Below the pieces are notes generated by a model that saw only the letters and a list, made by a program, of their open reading frames with translations, did not search any database and had not been told where the DNA came from. The translations under genes were made by a program, and so were the position numbers. Below are positions 22,206 to 33,440 of a DNA stretch of 64,000 nucleotides, in pieces (the first letter of the stretch is position 1; the number at the start of each line of letters is the position of its first letter). The DNA comes from Cavia porcellus (lineage: Eukaryota; Chordata; Mammalia; Rodentia; Caviidae): assembly GCF_034190915.1 (NCBI RefSeq), contig NW_026947502.1, forward strand, positions 31,836,785-31,900,784, read 5' to 3'.

Positions 22206-23766
22206 CAAAATTGATCCAGGAGTGCAGACTCAGCATAGCCCTGCCTGTGTGAATCATACCCCAGATCCCCTTATCTGCAAGGGGGAAGCTGCCTGGCTGA
22301 ACACTAGTGATACTGTTCATTATTCAAAATGACCAGAATGGCAAGATGATTGTGGCAGGCATGGGCTGTTGACTGGATGGCCTGGGTTGTGTTTTAGCTT
22401 CTGGATTTTCTAAGATGATAGCCATCATAGGATCCAGTGGCAGGGCAGAAGGTGATGTTTCCGAGCTGTTCCCCAGGGGCCCTTGCTTTGTGCAGCCTGC
22501 CCTGTGAGCCAGGCTTTGGGCAAACCATCTACGAGAGGCACACACAGGTGCTTGAAGGGGAGGCCCAACACTATCACAGCCAAAGTGTTCCAAATGGGAA
22601 GGGAGAGGGTATTTATTCCCAGGGCTACTGGTAAACCCTCTCTTCCTCTCTCTTTTTATTTTCCATTTTTATTCTAGATCTTATTGCTGTCACCAGGAAA
22701 TCCATGCTGGGTTTGATGGTGGTGCTAGGGCTTCAGTTTTACCCTACTGGGAAGACTAGTGGCAGGTGCTCGGCACATAGTGGACAACATCACCTTTGTA
22801 GGGCTGGGCTTGGGCCCCTAGGATATTTGCCCGCTGCCTTCAGAGAAGCTATGCCTGGTGGACTGTTTACAGATAAAGCAATGGCAAAGCATTGAAAGCG
22901 TTCCAGGAGGCCATTTTTTTTTGACATTTTCCTGTAGGGGATTGCTTGGTTATCCTTTTGTTATTTAAAAAAGCAAATGGTGCCTTAGCTCTTCAGTCAC
23001 AAACTGTGATGTTGACTACTTCAAAAAAAGCAGAGTGAATATTATTCCAATATTTATCTTAGCACAAAACTAACATTTCAGGGCCTGTGCCCATAATTCA
23101 AATGTTGATGGGGAACACATTGTGTGAATGTGGTGCAAATATATACAAGGGGAAGTTGCTTATATTTAATAGGGAAACATGAAGTAAACATTTTTGAATA
23201 AAATGGTAAAGACTCGGGTTCCACTAGTTGTAATTTCTCACTTTAACATACTTAAATGGCACTTCTTAGAAGGTATCATGTGGTCTGAGAGTTCAGGGTT
23301 AAGGTCAAGTTCATATTATCAAGGATGCTTCTCAGAGCCTGAGCTCATGGTTTTACTTTCCTGACACGCCAGGCTCATTCTGATCTAAAAGCTAGTCTGT
23401 GGCTCTGGGGAGTTCAGTGAGGCTTCATTTTTCCTCTATACATATTTGCTGCCACTCGAATGCTCATCAGTGCAGAAGCCCTTGTAAAGCTACTTGGGCA
23501 GGGGAAGAGACCACTTGGTAAAGGCAAGGGCCTTCCAGTTAGTTTATGAGAGGCTCCCCAAACCAAAGGCTGTGCATCTCTTTGGGGCATCCTTGTTGGG
23601 GAGAGGTTGGGTCCCTACAGTCTTAGGAATTACTGTGCAAGGGAAAGTGGGATGGTGTTGTGCCTTGTATCGGGCCAGGAGGACTTGCAGGCCTATGTAA
23701 ACACTCAGACTCCTGTCTGTACAAATGTGAGGCCTTGACATTGACAGGCTCCTTACTACTGCAGGG
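22206..23766. other. Unique non-coding DNA
   Basis: No gene is supported. The AT-rich part 22905-23330 has no recognised repeat and could be conserved non-coding DNA. It includes gccattttttttgacatttt, a aatattattccaatatttat stretch and cactttaacatacttaaatg. Confidence 0.45.
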
Positions 23767-23833
23767 TACAGACTTATGGACACTCGTAGTTTCTTTTGGC
23801 ATTCTTCAGCCTGTGAGTCTGTGGTTGGTGCAG
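23767..23833 (+). repeat. Diverged direct repeat, copy 1
   Basis: This 67-bp block aligns without gaps to 24382-24448 with 49 of 67 identical positions by my count, at a spacing of 615 bp. Both contain atggac or gtggac, then a tttctt core, cctgtg/tctgtg, and ctggtt/tggttgg followed by gcag. It is either an old local duplication or two fragments of one ancient interspersed repeat. Confidence 0.55.
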
Positions 23834-24381
23834 TTGTTCTGGGGTGGCACTTGCACATCTAGCTCTCAGCCCCATGCCCCTGACATGCTTTGGCAGGTGA
23901 CAGGCCTACAGAGGGAGAAAAGGGTGTGAGATACTGCAAATTGGGTTCCAGGACTTCAGTTTCACTTCCTAAATGTGTGTCTACTTCAAGGAGAGTGCCT
24001 TTGTGACGTCTCCAAGAGAAGAAAGGACATCTACTTGTCTCATCACTAATGGGGCATGGTCATTAGCTTTGTTCCTAAAATTTTATTTCCTCACTGGGTA
24101 TGCTAAGTATTTTTAAGGCCTTCCTGAGATAGGGGAACCATATAAACACTGGTGCACCCACTTTCCCCGGGAGAGAGATAATGCAACACTTACTCAGAGA
24201 AAGTTTATAGATTTGGGGATGAAGCAGAGGAGGACTTAATATCTCATTGGATCAATTCAGCAAACACCCACAGAACATCAGCTGTGTGCCCAGAAGTGCT
24301 GGCATCAGGGTGAGATGGAGAGGGCAGTGCTATGCAGGGCAGCAAGGGAGGCAAATTTAGATCAACTATGGTTCTTAAGTG

Positions 24382-24448
24382 TGCAGATATGTGGACCCTT
24401 GCAATTTCTTCTGTCAATTTCCAGTCTGTGTCTCTCTGGTTGGGGCAG
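24382..24448 (+). repeat. Diverged direct repeat, copy 2
   Basis: Partner of 23767-23833, same orientation, with 73% ungapped identity counted by hand. Flanking similarity fades on both sides. Confidence 0.55.
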
Positions 24449-24539
24449 AAGTTAGGGTTTAATGCTTGTAAGTTAGAGATTGATTATATTAGAGGTTGTG
24501 CTATGGGTCCCAGTAAAATAATAACAGTGTTTATAAACA

Positions 24540-24740
24540 TAACTGAAATTGTTGCAGGTTCTTTATGATATTAACTCATTCAGCTGTCACAATCAGCCTG
24601 TGAGGTCAACTGTATTGCCTGCAGGTTACAGGTGTGGACAACTGCATCTTGTTCAGAGTTACACAGTCATGGTGGTGGGGTGGCTTCACAGCTCAGGAAC
24701 TTCAGCTCCAGGGCATGGACCTTTAGTCACTGCTGTAAAG
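24540..24740 (-). mobile_element. MIR SINE relic
   Basis: Antisense MIR: tctttatgatattaactcat, cacaatcagcctgtgaggtc, ttgcctgcaggttacaggtg, tggacaactgcatcttgttc, and agagttacacagtcatggtg. The whole element is diverged but ordered. Confidence 0.75.
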
Positions 24741-25218
24741 AACTGGATACTAAGTATGGAGCCGACTTCTGCAGCCTTTTACCTGGAGACTTGGGGTTTG
24801 GCCGAAGGATCTGCCCTGGGTGTTTTTCTTCAGTGCCCAGAGATGTGCAGGATTGACTTTGGTGCTGAGAGAGGAAAGCAGGTCAGAAGGTAACTTTTCC
24901 CTGTTCAGAGGTGGAGCTGAGCAGACCTTCCTTCCAGGCTGAGTGTGGAGCATTGGGAAAAATGCTGTGTAGCCTCATCCCAAGATAAAGTGACTGAACT
25001 GAAGTCACTCTAAGGTTGACAATGACCTTTCTTCTGGCTTCTCCAGGCTCTACCAGGAAGTGGGCACCACAGAACATGCTGCTCAACCTGCTGATTCTGC
25101 TTCCCACAGGTAGGCATCAAACATGCTGTATTGTTAATTGGCACTCCAGCCTTGACCTGTGTTATTGATTCCTGTCTTACAAGCAGACAACACTTGGGCT
25201 GGTTTGCACCAGAGAAGC
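24741..25218. other. Unique non-coding DNA with an exon-like patch
   Basis: A short segment at 25047-25109 has a pyrimidine-rich tract ending in AG upstream and CAG|GTAGGC downstream. An ATG at 25076 opens a leucine-rich peptide of 11 codons before the donor-like site. No matching downstream exon was found, so it is not called as a gene. Confidence 0.3.
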
Positions 25219-25297
25219 AGGGGGATGTGGCAGGAGAGGAGGCATGTGTTGGCAGAACTTCCTTTGAGAGATGCAGGGTGAAGCGTGACCCTGTAGC
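25219..25297 (+). repeat. 79-bp direct duplication, copy 1
   Basis: The block from agggggatgtggcaggagag to ccctgtagc recurs at 26241-26319, 1,022 bp downstream in the same orientation. There are only two differences in 79 positions, both C-to-T changes at CpG sites in this copy (catgtg against cacgtg; gatgc against gacgc). The flanks do not match. No known repeat family was recognised. Confidence 0.95.
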
Positions 25298-26240
25298 TGG
25301 TTGGAAGTCCTTTGTGCATGCTAGGTTGTTACCTGGTCTTCGGTGTGTCACCCACTGAGGAGGACACAATGGCCTGGAGCAGGGAGGAGGGGCAAGAGGC
25401 TGCAGCCACACGTGAGGGGGAAGACATGGTGATGCTGAAGCTGAAATGGATGCCAGTTCTGAGCATTTACTAATTTGAGGCATCACCTAGAAAATGTTGG
25501 ATCTTTTGAAAGGGTGTGGTTTGGGTACATATGGCCAAAATAAATGGATTCTTCCACTCGATGAGTGTTTGGGGGAATGTTCAGTCTGGAGTCTGTGGCT
25601 GCTTTGAAGATTTGTTGGGGGAAATTGAGTGCTCATGAGAACTGCTGTGTAAAATGCTGGGGCCATGGGGATTTTGCAGCAAATGGAAACCAAGTGGTTG
25701 TTAAATCACAAGAAAAATGTGATACAATGGGACTTTGGTGGAGAAACAATGTAGAGCTCTATATAAAATTTCCTCTGCCTTTTCCCAACTTAAGTTTATT
25801 CTTCTAGTTTGCAGCAGGTTTTTGGTCTTCTCTAGAGAGAGCTCAGCAGTGCATAGGGTCTGGGAGTGACCTGCTACTTGAGGGATAACTTGAAGACCAC
25901 CTGGTGTGTCTTCCAAGCCAGATACTTGAAGATAAACAAAAAAGTAGAAATCTCTGTTGAAGTCTCCTATTTCTTATTTCCATGAAATGGATCCATTGAT
26001 GTTGCCATGTGGCACTGGTGAAGGATGTGGACAGGCTGTCGTGTGTAAGAAGACATCCATGTCTCAGCTGAAGAAAATGGAAGAGTTTTCTTGGGTGACA
26101 TGGTGACTGACCTCTAAGCCTTGAAAATTACTTGAACAGAGGATGAGTGGTTCATTTTAAGTGACCTCTGAAAAAAAGAAAAATAGTTTTTGATTTATCA
26201 AGAAAATGCTCTCCTGTTGCCATGGAAACAGCTAGAGGGG

Positions 26241-26319
26241 AGGGGGATGTGGCAGGAGAGGAGGCACGTGTTGGCAGAACTTCCTTTGAGAGACGCAGGG
26301 TGAAGCGTGACCCTGTAGC
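26241..26319 (+). repeat. 79-bp direct duplication, copy 2
   Basis: Partner of 25219-25297, with 77 of 79 positions identical. This copy keeps both CpG dinucleotides, so it may be the less altered version. It lies just downstream of a purine-rich gagggg stretch. Confidence 0.95.
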
Positions 26320-26804
26320 CTCTGTCCTCTCTTTCCTAGACTCAGCTTCTGCATAGCAAACATCTCTTAAGGTCCTGCACGGGGCAGAACCTGTCAATGT
26401 GTGGAGCTACAGTGCCACGATTCTTGTTGCCCTGAGCTGCAGGCCAAGCCCCAGGACCTTTGCCTCTCCACTGTTTCCTCTCTTCCAGGCTGCCCTGAAT
26501 GCCCGCCCCAGGCTGTCATCCACCCAGTGCAGGCTGGGTGGATCTGTGATGGATCTGTGATGGATCCAGTTTTCTAAGGCCCCTTATTTTTTCTGGATCT
26601 CTCTTCCCCCAGGCCACATTTCTCAGAGCATGGTCTGTGTGGGACCAGTGGTGCACACAATGACTGCATGAAATGCCTTGAGGAACTTTATTTGAAGTCA
26701 ACAGTCATGGCACATTTGCTGTATATTAGCGACTTGTGTTTCCTGAGCTACTAGAACCAAGGATGTGACCCCGAGTCCATGGGTGGCTGCAGAGTCCCCT
26801 GGCT
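26320..26804. other. Unique non-coding DNA
   Basis: No gene is supported. A 12-bp unit (gatctgtgatgg) occurs twice in tandem at about 26540-26565. Confidence 0.45.
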
Positions 26805-26985
26805 CTACCGCCCCCAGAATGTGAGACCCTGGGCTTGCTGGTTATTCTTCCTGTGTAGTTTGGGAATAATCAATGCTACTGCTAGGTTCTTGAAAGAATT
26901 TAATGAATCAATGCGTAGGAAGCATCTAGAAAGTGCTTGGCATGTAATAAGTATTCTACTGGTGTTAATTTTATTATTACAACCA
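26805..26985 (+). mobile_element. MIR SINE relic
   Basis: Sense MIR: gtgagaccctgggcttgctg, cctgtgtagtttgggaataa, tcttgaaagaatttaatgaa, and aagtgcttggcatgtaataa followed by a tattctactggtgttaattt end. Confidence 0.8.
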
Positions 26986-27079
26986 TTAACGGGATCTAAA
27001 GAAAAATGCTGAACAAATAACAGAGCAGATGGTCACTCCTGAAGCAATGTGCTTCCTGCACAATCTGGGTTAATATATC

Positions 27080-27245
27080 AGTGCTGTCACTTGCTCTCTG
27101 AGTATTTTCAGGAATGGTATCTTGTTTGATTCCTCATTTATTCATCCATGCATGGAGAATGCAATGTTTACCTTGCAGAGCTGCTAAAAATGAGACTTGC
27201 CTGACACAGTGTCTGTCATGTAGGAGGGAGCTATATGTTGTTGGC
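27080..27245 (+). mobile_element. Probable MIR SINE relic
   Basis: A degraded sense order: gattcctcatttattcatcc, tttaccttgcagagctgcta, and gcctgacacagtgtctgtca. It is less certain than the neighbouring MIR because the 5' half is not recognisable. Confidence 0.45.
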
Positions 27246-28339
27246 ATGGTTGGTGCTGCTACAAAACATAGTGGTGCTCCAGAAGGGTCTGGCCATATGT
27301 CATTGTTTGGTGCTTAGTGTGAGAATGTGCTAAACGGACCACCAGGACCCTGTTCTGAGCCAGAGCCACTTTGGCAGGGTTCGGCCTTTGCATGAGTTGT
27401 AAGGTGGGGAACTTCTCTCTGGGATGCTCAGATTGCTTTACAGAGGGATCCAAAGATGGGCTCAGGAGTGATGGTGGTGTTTCAGTGTGTACCTGCTTAT
27501 TGTTGGGAAAGTGTGAGGAAAGGGGAGACAGGTGGGGATGTGAGGCCCAATCTGCTGCTCAGCTCTATCATGCTGTACCTTGCGCTTCAGAGCCCATGAC
27601 CTGAGAAGGTAAGTTGAGGCTAACTGTCTACAGGGCCTGACCTTGGCCCCATTAGTTGAGCTCTTTGTTTCCAGTGGGAACCAGGCTGAGCTGAATTCTC
27701 CCTTCTCTGGCCATTGGAGTCACCTAGTTGTGACCACCCTTGGGAGGAGGTCCTTGTGAGGTTGACACCATAACCAGACAGGCCTGCTTTTGAGACTGAA
27801 GGGAGAAAGAAGAGGCTTTGGAAGGACTCATCTGGGAAGCCCTGCCAAGTCTGGGGCCAACCCATTGGACTGATGGAATGTGGAGCTAGGGGGCTGGGAA
27901 CACTTGGGGGGATACCTCTATCACCTTGTCCTATAGTTGGGGTGAGGGGCATAAAGCTCAGTGTCCGGAAAGGGTTAGGAGCTCCCTCACAGGCAGGGAA
28001 AATTAAGGTTCTGTGCTCTGGCCTTGTGAGTCTCGGGGGGAGCGGTCCTCCCTCGGCTGCGTGCAGCCCACTGGGGCAAAAGAGGCCACAGGCTCCCGTC
28101 ACAGGCTGTGGACCTGTAGGGGCTGCTGCTGTGAAGTCACACATTCTACCCTCTTTTTGCTCCTGTGTAAAACCATCACTGTGGACCCCAGACTCTCTAG
28201 CACATCTTCATTTGCATGCCCCAGTTTTATTCTGTAGCTATGTGTGGGGATGAGCATAGAGTGGCCATCTCTATGCGATAGTAGTAGGAATCATCAAAAG
28301 ATACTGCAATTCATACAACTGCTGCGGTAGTTCAACATC
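27246..28339. other. Unique non-coding DNA
   Basis: No gene is supported. The 174-codon minus-strand frame at 27620-28144 and the 126-codon plus-strand frame at 27873-28253 overlap antisense and have no family signature. Confidence 0.5.
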
Positions 28340-28530
28340 TGCAGCACCTCTCTCTACTCCCCCTGAACTCTAGGAGGCAGGTGTTATCCCTGTTTTACAG
28401 ATGCGAGTTGAGTTCCAGCAGTCCTGAGTGGCTGTTCTCATTTGTTGTCCTTACTTACTTCCGGGCACGTCACGGAGCTTAGTAAGTGTTCAGATGCGGG
28501 ACTCGAGTCTGTGCTCTTAATCATTTTGAA
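28340..28530 (-). mobile_element. MIR SINE relic
   Basis: Antisense MIR: gaggcaggtgttatccctgt followed by tttacagatgcgagttgagt, then a block with cacggagcttagtaag, and gatgcgggactcgagtctgt followed by gctcttaatca. Confidence 0.8.
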
Positions 28531-29279
28531 TTACTTTTATTTTCTCCTGTTCCTCATCATATCAGGGCACACAAAGCTTCCCATCTCATGTGCCTTCTGG
28601 GCCCCCTTGCTCTGGGGCCAGAGCTGTGTGCTGGCTGGTCTTCGCATATCCCTTTACCTCTGTATCGCTGGTCATGGCTCTGCTGTGGTTTGGGTATGAA
28701 ACATTTAGGACTTATCCTGCCAGTGAGCCCAGTGAAGGTGAAGCTCACTGGTAGCTTGTACCTGTGATCCATCCCGAAGGGTTGCTGTTGTGGCAGTGGA
28801 CACATGAGACCTTGTCTCTGGCCAGTGGGTATGTGCTCTACCTCTGATTCTATGTCACGCCTGAAGGTAGGGGCTAGTCTTGGACCTTTGGATGGTACCT
28901 GTATGTTCATGAGACATCATTGAGTCTGAAAGGCCTTGTGACAAGATGGATCTGGGTGACACTGTGAGACGTGGTTTGCTTCACTCTCTGCTTATCCCCA
29001 TTGGCTGCATAAGCCCAAGCTCTTGGTCTCTGCCTCTTGGCCTCTGCAGAGTGGGGATGGTTATCCCTGGCTGACCTCTGCCACAAGGCTGCTTTGTGGA
29101 CTGTCAAGATGAATGCGTGCGTGTGGGGTGTGTGTTGGTTCTAAATCTAAAAGGGCACTGTGCTTTTGCTGCCTTGTGGGGACACTTCCTTGATCTGCCT
29201 TCCCATGGGCTCAGGTTGTGAATCCACAGCCTGTAGTGTTGGCTGTACAATAGTTATCATCATCTTGTAGCAAAACTCT
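28531..29279. other. Unique non-coding DNA
   Basis: No gene is supported. Short frames (at most 117 codons) are mutually antisense. Confidence 0.5.
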
Positions 29280-29345
29280 GCCTTGAACACCATTGACGGC
29301 ACAAACTTGATACTCAGTGAATGTTTGTTAAGTCAGTAGATGACT
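29280..29345 (+). mobile_element. Possible L2 LINE 3' tail
   Basis: The block gatactcagtgaatgtttgt followed by taagtcagtagatga resembles the sense L2 3' terminus (cagtaaatgtttgttgaatga-type ending). Only the last few tens of bases are recognisable. Confidence 0.4.
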
Positions 29346-30174
29346 AGGTGAGTCTAGAGAACTGACTGGAGTCCAGGTCTGCTGTAACCTCTCAGTTGTC
29401 AGAGGAATTCTTCAAAGAGAGGGTTAAGAATGTGAAGAATCAGATGTAAGGTTTCCTTGATGCTCTTTATCTGAGTAGTCTATGGGTGTCTCAGGTGTGG
29501 CTTGATTCCGCGCCCAGACTATCTCCCTGTACCTTGGTCCTTTAAGCAGCATTATTCTGTTCTTAGTTCCCATGTGCTTAAAAGATGGCTGCAGCAGGTC
29601 CATGCCTTTGTCTCTCTCTCCAGTGGGGTTTGTTGAGAATCCTCACTGCAGCATTTTTAGCAGAGATTCTCTTGGTCACTCTGCTTACACTGGCTTTGGC
29701 TACGTGCTCTCTCTGACATAATTACTGGGGCCAGGGAATGCCATGTGCTGATTGGTTTACATTTGGAACTTGTACTCCACCCTACAAGGAGAATGTGGGA
29801 TGGATGGAAACTCCAACAAAATGAGTGCTGTTGCTGGAAGAAGGGGAGAGGAATATGGGAAAGAATATAAAGTATGTTTATCATAGTTAGCAATTTGTTT
29901 AAAAAGTCTATGCCTCAGTGTATTGATTCTGGGTTCCTTCAGGCTGAAAAGATGTGTTCATTTTCGGTCATCTTCGTGAGCTCTTGCAGTCCTGTCTGTA
30001 GTCTCACACTGAGTGTGTATCTAGCGGCAGCCCCGTTGCCCCACAGATCCAGCTCAGGGCCTGATAAGGGCTAGCTGTTGACACTGGGCTTTTCAGTGCT
30101 GTGTGGCTTAAATACCTTCAGATCTGCATGTGTCCCTTAGTTAGTTGGCTGAGTACTTAGAGGTCGCTTGTTTC
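29346..30174. other. Unique non-coding DNA
   Basis: I recognise nothing beyond short chance frames. Confidence 0.5.
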
Positions 30175-30300
30175 ATACATTCAGATGAAAGAACGGGAAG
30201 CCCAGAGATGTGAAGGTTCTTCTCTGAAAGCACAGCCAGTAGGAGTCAGAGCTGGGACCAGAAACAGGCAGTCCTGGACGCTCCCTGAGGGCTCTTCCAT
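30175..30300 (-). mobile_element. MIR SINE relic
   Basis: Antisense MIR: gatgaaagaacgggaagccc, agagatgtgaaggttcttct, aaagcacagccagtaggagt, and cagagctgggaccagaaaca followed by ggcagtcc. Confidence 0.75.
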
Positions 30301-31339
30301 ATACATTTCCCCATTCCCTGATCCCACCTTTACTTGGAGAAGAGATTGAGAGTCCCAGGCAGAGGCACCCCTGTCTTCACCCATGTAGGACGCTGGATGA
30401 CACATGACGAGAGTTCAGGTGGCTGAATAATAACTTGTGGGACAACTCAGTCTCCAGACACAAGCCTGAGCCTCCGCGCCCAAAGGTGCCTCACTGAGAG
30501 TCTGTGGCAGGCCTGTGGTTTTCAGAAAGCCCGTGGTTATGCTGGCCAGCCCTTGCATTTCTCTTCTTTGAGCTGAACGATTAGGGTCTCTAAGAGAAAC
30601 CATTATCTACACGTCTCGGGAATGTGTGTTTCTCACATATGCAGCCCTTCCAGAAAGATTGAGCCTGGGATGAAACAGACAGGCTCTACACTGAGGGCAG
30701 ATACCAATCATTTTTACAATTGTTTGCAACAGGAGAGGAAACATGAGCTTAACAGTTCTGTTGTGGATGGATTTGGGGGAGAAACACGAATGAATTGTCA
30801 ACAGGATGGCTTCTTCTCTTATCCTGGGATTTGCTGCCGTTCCCTGAGATCTGGCTGCCCTGCACAGAGCCCCAGGATTTGCAGACATTCTTTGCAGGTG
30901 GGGGCTCATTGTGCAATGCAGCTTGGGGCTGGCCCTGCCTCTGTGGAGGAGAATGTGTCAGGTGTGGCTAGGAGAAGGGCGCACTCCTTCAAAGGGAATG
31001 TGCTGCAGCCCCTGCACCTCCCCCAGTTGGAGGAGGACCGAAGCAAGGAGCCCTTAGAGGCACCTATGAGCCTCCTGAGTTGGTCTAAGCCTCTCTAACG
31101 TTTTCAAAAGCTTGAGACAGCAGTTAGCAAGAAGAGCAGCCTTTTTAGCTTCCCGCCAAGAAAAAAAAAGGCCTGCTCAGAAATCCATTTGTGGGAAGTT
31201 TGAAGTTTGAGGCCCTCCAGCTGCAGGCTGGCGGCCTGGGTGGTCGAGTGGTGGGGCGGGTGTCCCCAAGTGGAAGCAGAGAGGAGTGTGGGGCAGCAGG
31301 GAGGGGGTAGTGATTATATTTAATAGCAGCAATGGGGGT
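30301..31339. other. Unique non-coding DNA
   Basis: A 158-codon plus-strand frame at 30622-31098 is open but has no domain signature and overlaps an antisense frame of 100 codons. No repeat is recognised. Confidence 0.45.
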
Positions 31340-31550
31340 GGCATCTGATGGATCTGGGTTCTAGTTTTGGCTCTGTCCTGAGCCAGTTGTAAGATCTTGA
31401 GCAAGTTAGTTAGCCTTTCTAAATCTCAGTTTACTTATCTGTAAAATGGAGATAATACCTCATTGGTTAGTTAGTAAATTAGTATGCAAAGCCCTCGGCA
31501 TAGTGCTTGGTACAATTAGTGGAAATGGTTGTCGCTGTTATTATTCTCCA
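31340..31550 (+). mobile_element. MIR SINE relic, well preserved
   Basis: Sense MIR nearly end to end: gatctgggttctagttttgg, gatcttgagcaagttagtta, aatctcagtttacttatctg, taaaatggagataatacctc, and gccctcggcatagtgcttgg. Confidence 0.9.
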
Positions 31551-31648
31551 AAAATATCCCAAATAAATACATCCATGCCAAAACGGTATGGATTCTATAT
31601 AGACTCAGCTTCTGGACATGTTCATAGCCCTACTTATTTTTCCAGGCA

Positions 31649-32155
31649 TACTTTTATTTTTAATTGACATGTAATATTATGGAAGACAGTATAATTCAAT
31701 ACATGTATACAGTGTGTAATCTCCCAACCAGGTTATTTAGTATTTCCATCCATTCCAAATTTATCATTTCTATGTGTTGGGAACCTCTGGACAATATTCT
31801 AGTTATTTTGCAATATATCATAAATTGCTATAGGTTGTAGTCATCCTACTTTGGTCTAGGACACTGTAACTTATTCTCTCTAACTGCGTTTCAGTCCTCG
31901 TAACATCACTAGCCCCATCCTCAGGCTCTAGTGACTATTTCTCCTCTCACTTCTATGAAATCAACTTTTTAGCTTCCACAAATGAGTGAAATCATGCAAT
32001 ATTTGTCTTTTGGTGTTTGGCTCTTTCCACTTAATGTCTTCTAATTCCATCCATGTTGCAACAGGTGACAGAATTGTATTCTTTCTCCATGCTGAATAAT
32101 ATTTTCTTTATCATACATCTGTTGATGGATATGGGCATTAGTTGATTCCATAGCT
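31649..32155 (-). mobile_element. Old L1 LINE 3' end (L1M-type)
   Basis: Reverse-strand L1 3' region: ttttaattgacatgtaatat, tcatttctatgtgttgggaa, gtgaaatcatgcaatatttg, tctaattccatccatgttgc, tgctgaataatattttcttt, and gttgatggatatgggcatta. ORF2 is absent or unrecognisable. It is strongly diverged and therefore ancient. Confidence 0.85.
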
Positions 32156-32539
32156 TCTCAGATTCACTCTTAAGCAGGCAGCAACCTTCAAGCATGTTTG
32201 TAGAAATTCTGGAACTGTATCACTTGTAAACATCAGTTCAGACGATAACATTTCAAGATACTTTATCACTGTCCAAATGTTAGCCAGCTCTGAGTGGAAA
32301 AGGTCCCCAATACAGGGCAAATGATTCCTGATTAGAGGAGGAAAGGTAAGGGGTTAATCTCACCCATGCTGGGGCTGTCAGAGGTGGCACAGGTGAAAAG
32401 ATCTGCAGTGTGGGGCAGAAATTGAGGCCCAGGGTGGTTTCCCATCCCCTACTCCAGTACTCAGGACAGGAAGACACGGGACTGGAAGTCATCAGTGGAC
32501 AGCCTCAGGAGTTTGTGTGTGTCTTATATTTTTGTTTAT

Positions 32540-32665
32540 GTGATAGTGTCACTATCCCTCAGCTGACTGTTTTATTTCCATTTTATAGAAAAGGGGCAGA
32601 TAACTTCCTCCATGTCTCATTCAAGGAAGGGATAGAGCTGAGAGTCAATCTCAGGCCTGGACCCA
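32540..32665 (-). mobile_element. MIR SINE relic
   Basis: Antisense MIR 3' part: gttttatttccattttatag, aaaaggggcagataacttcc, tcaaggaagggatagagctg, and agagtcaatctcaggcctgg. It lies inside a 216-codon open frame (32410-33060), which argues against that frame being a host exon. Confidence 0.75.
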
Positions 32666-33204
32666 CCCTCTCCAAGTTCATTCTGTTGGAAACAATATTT
32701 CTGTTAGGAATGATGGCCTGGGATTTTCAGAAAGTCACTAGGAGCTGGCTATGGAAGAGATCTGGTGATCTGAGGTCTCTCACGGTATCTGGGCATTGCT
32801 GGGCCACGGGTGTCCCTCATGCCTATGGCTCACTACAGCAGGGCAGGACCTGGAGGCCCAACTTCTCTAGGGAACATTTCCCAGCCACCACAACTACCAC
32901 AGCCTCACACTCCCACCTCCGTGCTCCCCAGGCCATACCCTGCCCTACCTGGCAGGCGGCAAGGCCACTGAGCGGATGGTCTTCCGTAGTGCGGGGTTGT
33001 GGGAGTCGGGTGGTATGGACTTGGACTGGCCCCTGGGTGGTAGTAGCAAGCTTCTCCTAACTCCTGTCTCTGGATTTCATGGACTCCTAGTTGGGGATAT
33101 GCTGCACTGTTGTCCCTCTTGCCCGTGGGCCTCCTTTCCATGGTATTTACCATGAAGTGATGCCTCTTCCATTGTGTGATTGGCTATCTGCAACCCCCAA
33201 GCTA
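32666..33204. other. Unique non-coding DNA
   Basis: It carries the second half of the 216-codon plus-strand open frame ending at 33060. Residue composition (runs of threonine and serine, no domain) and overlap with a MIR make a chance ORF most likely. Confidence 0.5.
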
Positions 33205-33300
33205 AATGTAAAAACCATGAGGCCAGGGCTTGTACTGGATTTGTTCAGTATTTTTCCTCAGAACCTAGTACTGTGCTTGGTACTCACTGTTCATTCTTTC
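33205..33300 (+). mobile_element. L2 LINE 3'-end relic
   Basis: Sense L2 terminus: taaaaaccatgaggccaggg, cttgtactggatttgttcag, and cagaacctagtactgtgctt followed by ggtactcactg. Confidence 0.65.
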
Positions 33301-33304
33301 CTTA

Positions 33305-33440
33305 TTTGAGGTACATATCTGGAGCGCCTTCTGTTTCTGTGTGCGCACTATGCTGGGACTGGGCACTGTGGGTGTACAGTAGGGGTAGCAGTGAACTCTC
33401 CAGTTGTGTCCTTGCTTCCCTGAAGCCACAGGCCATCAGC
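33305..33440 (-). mobile_element. L2 LINE relic
   Basis: Antisense L2: ctggagcgccttctgtttct followed by gtgtgcgcactatgctggga, ctgggcactgtgggtgtaca, and agtgaactctccagttgtgt. It sits tail to tail with the preceding sense L2 fragment. Confidence 0.55.

Noticed and set aside
27620..28253. 174-codon minus-strand and 126-codon plus-strand frames
   Set aside because: They overlap antisense, with no domain, no plausible exon borders and no start context of note.
28720..28751. Perfect 9-bp inverted repeat with a 14-nt loop
   Set aside because: Hairpins of this size are expected by chance in 64 kb. There is no T-tract or other functional context.
32410..33060. 216-codon plus-strand open frame, the longest outside LINE ORF1
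   Set aside because: It overlaps an antisense MIR at 32540-32665, has no recognisable domain and has a composition typical of a chance frame.
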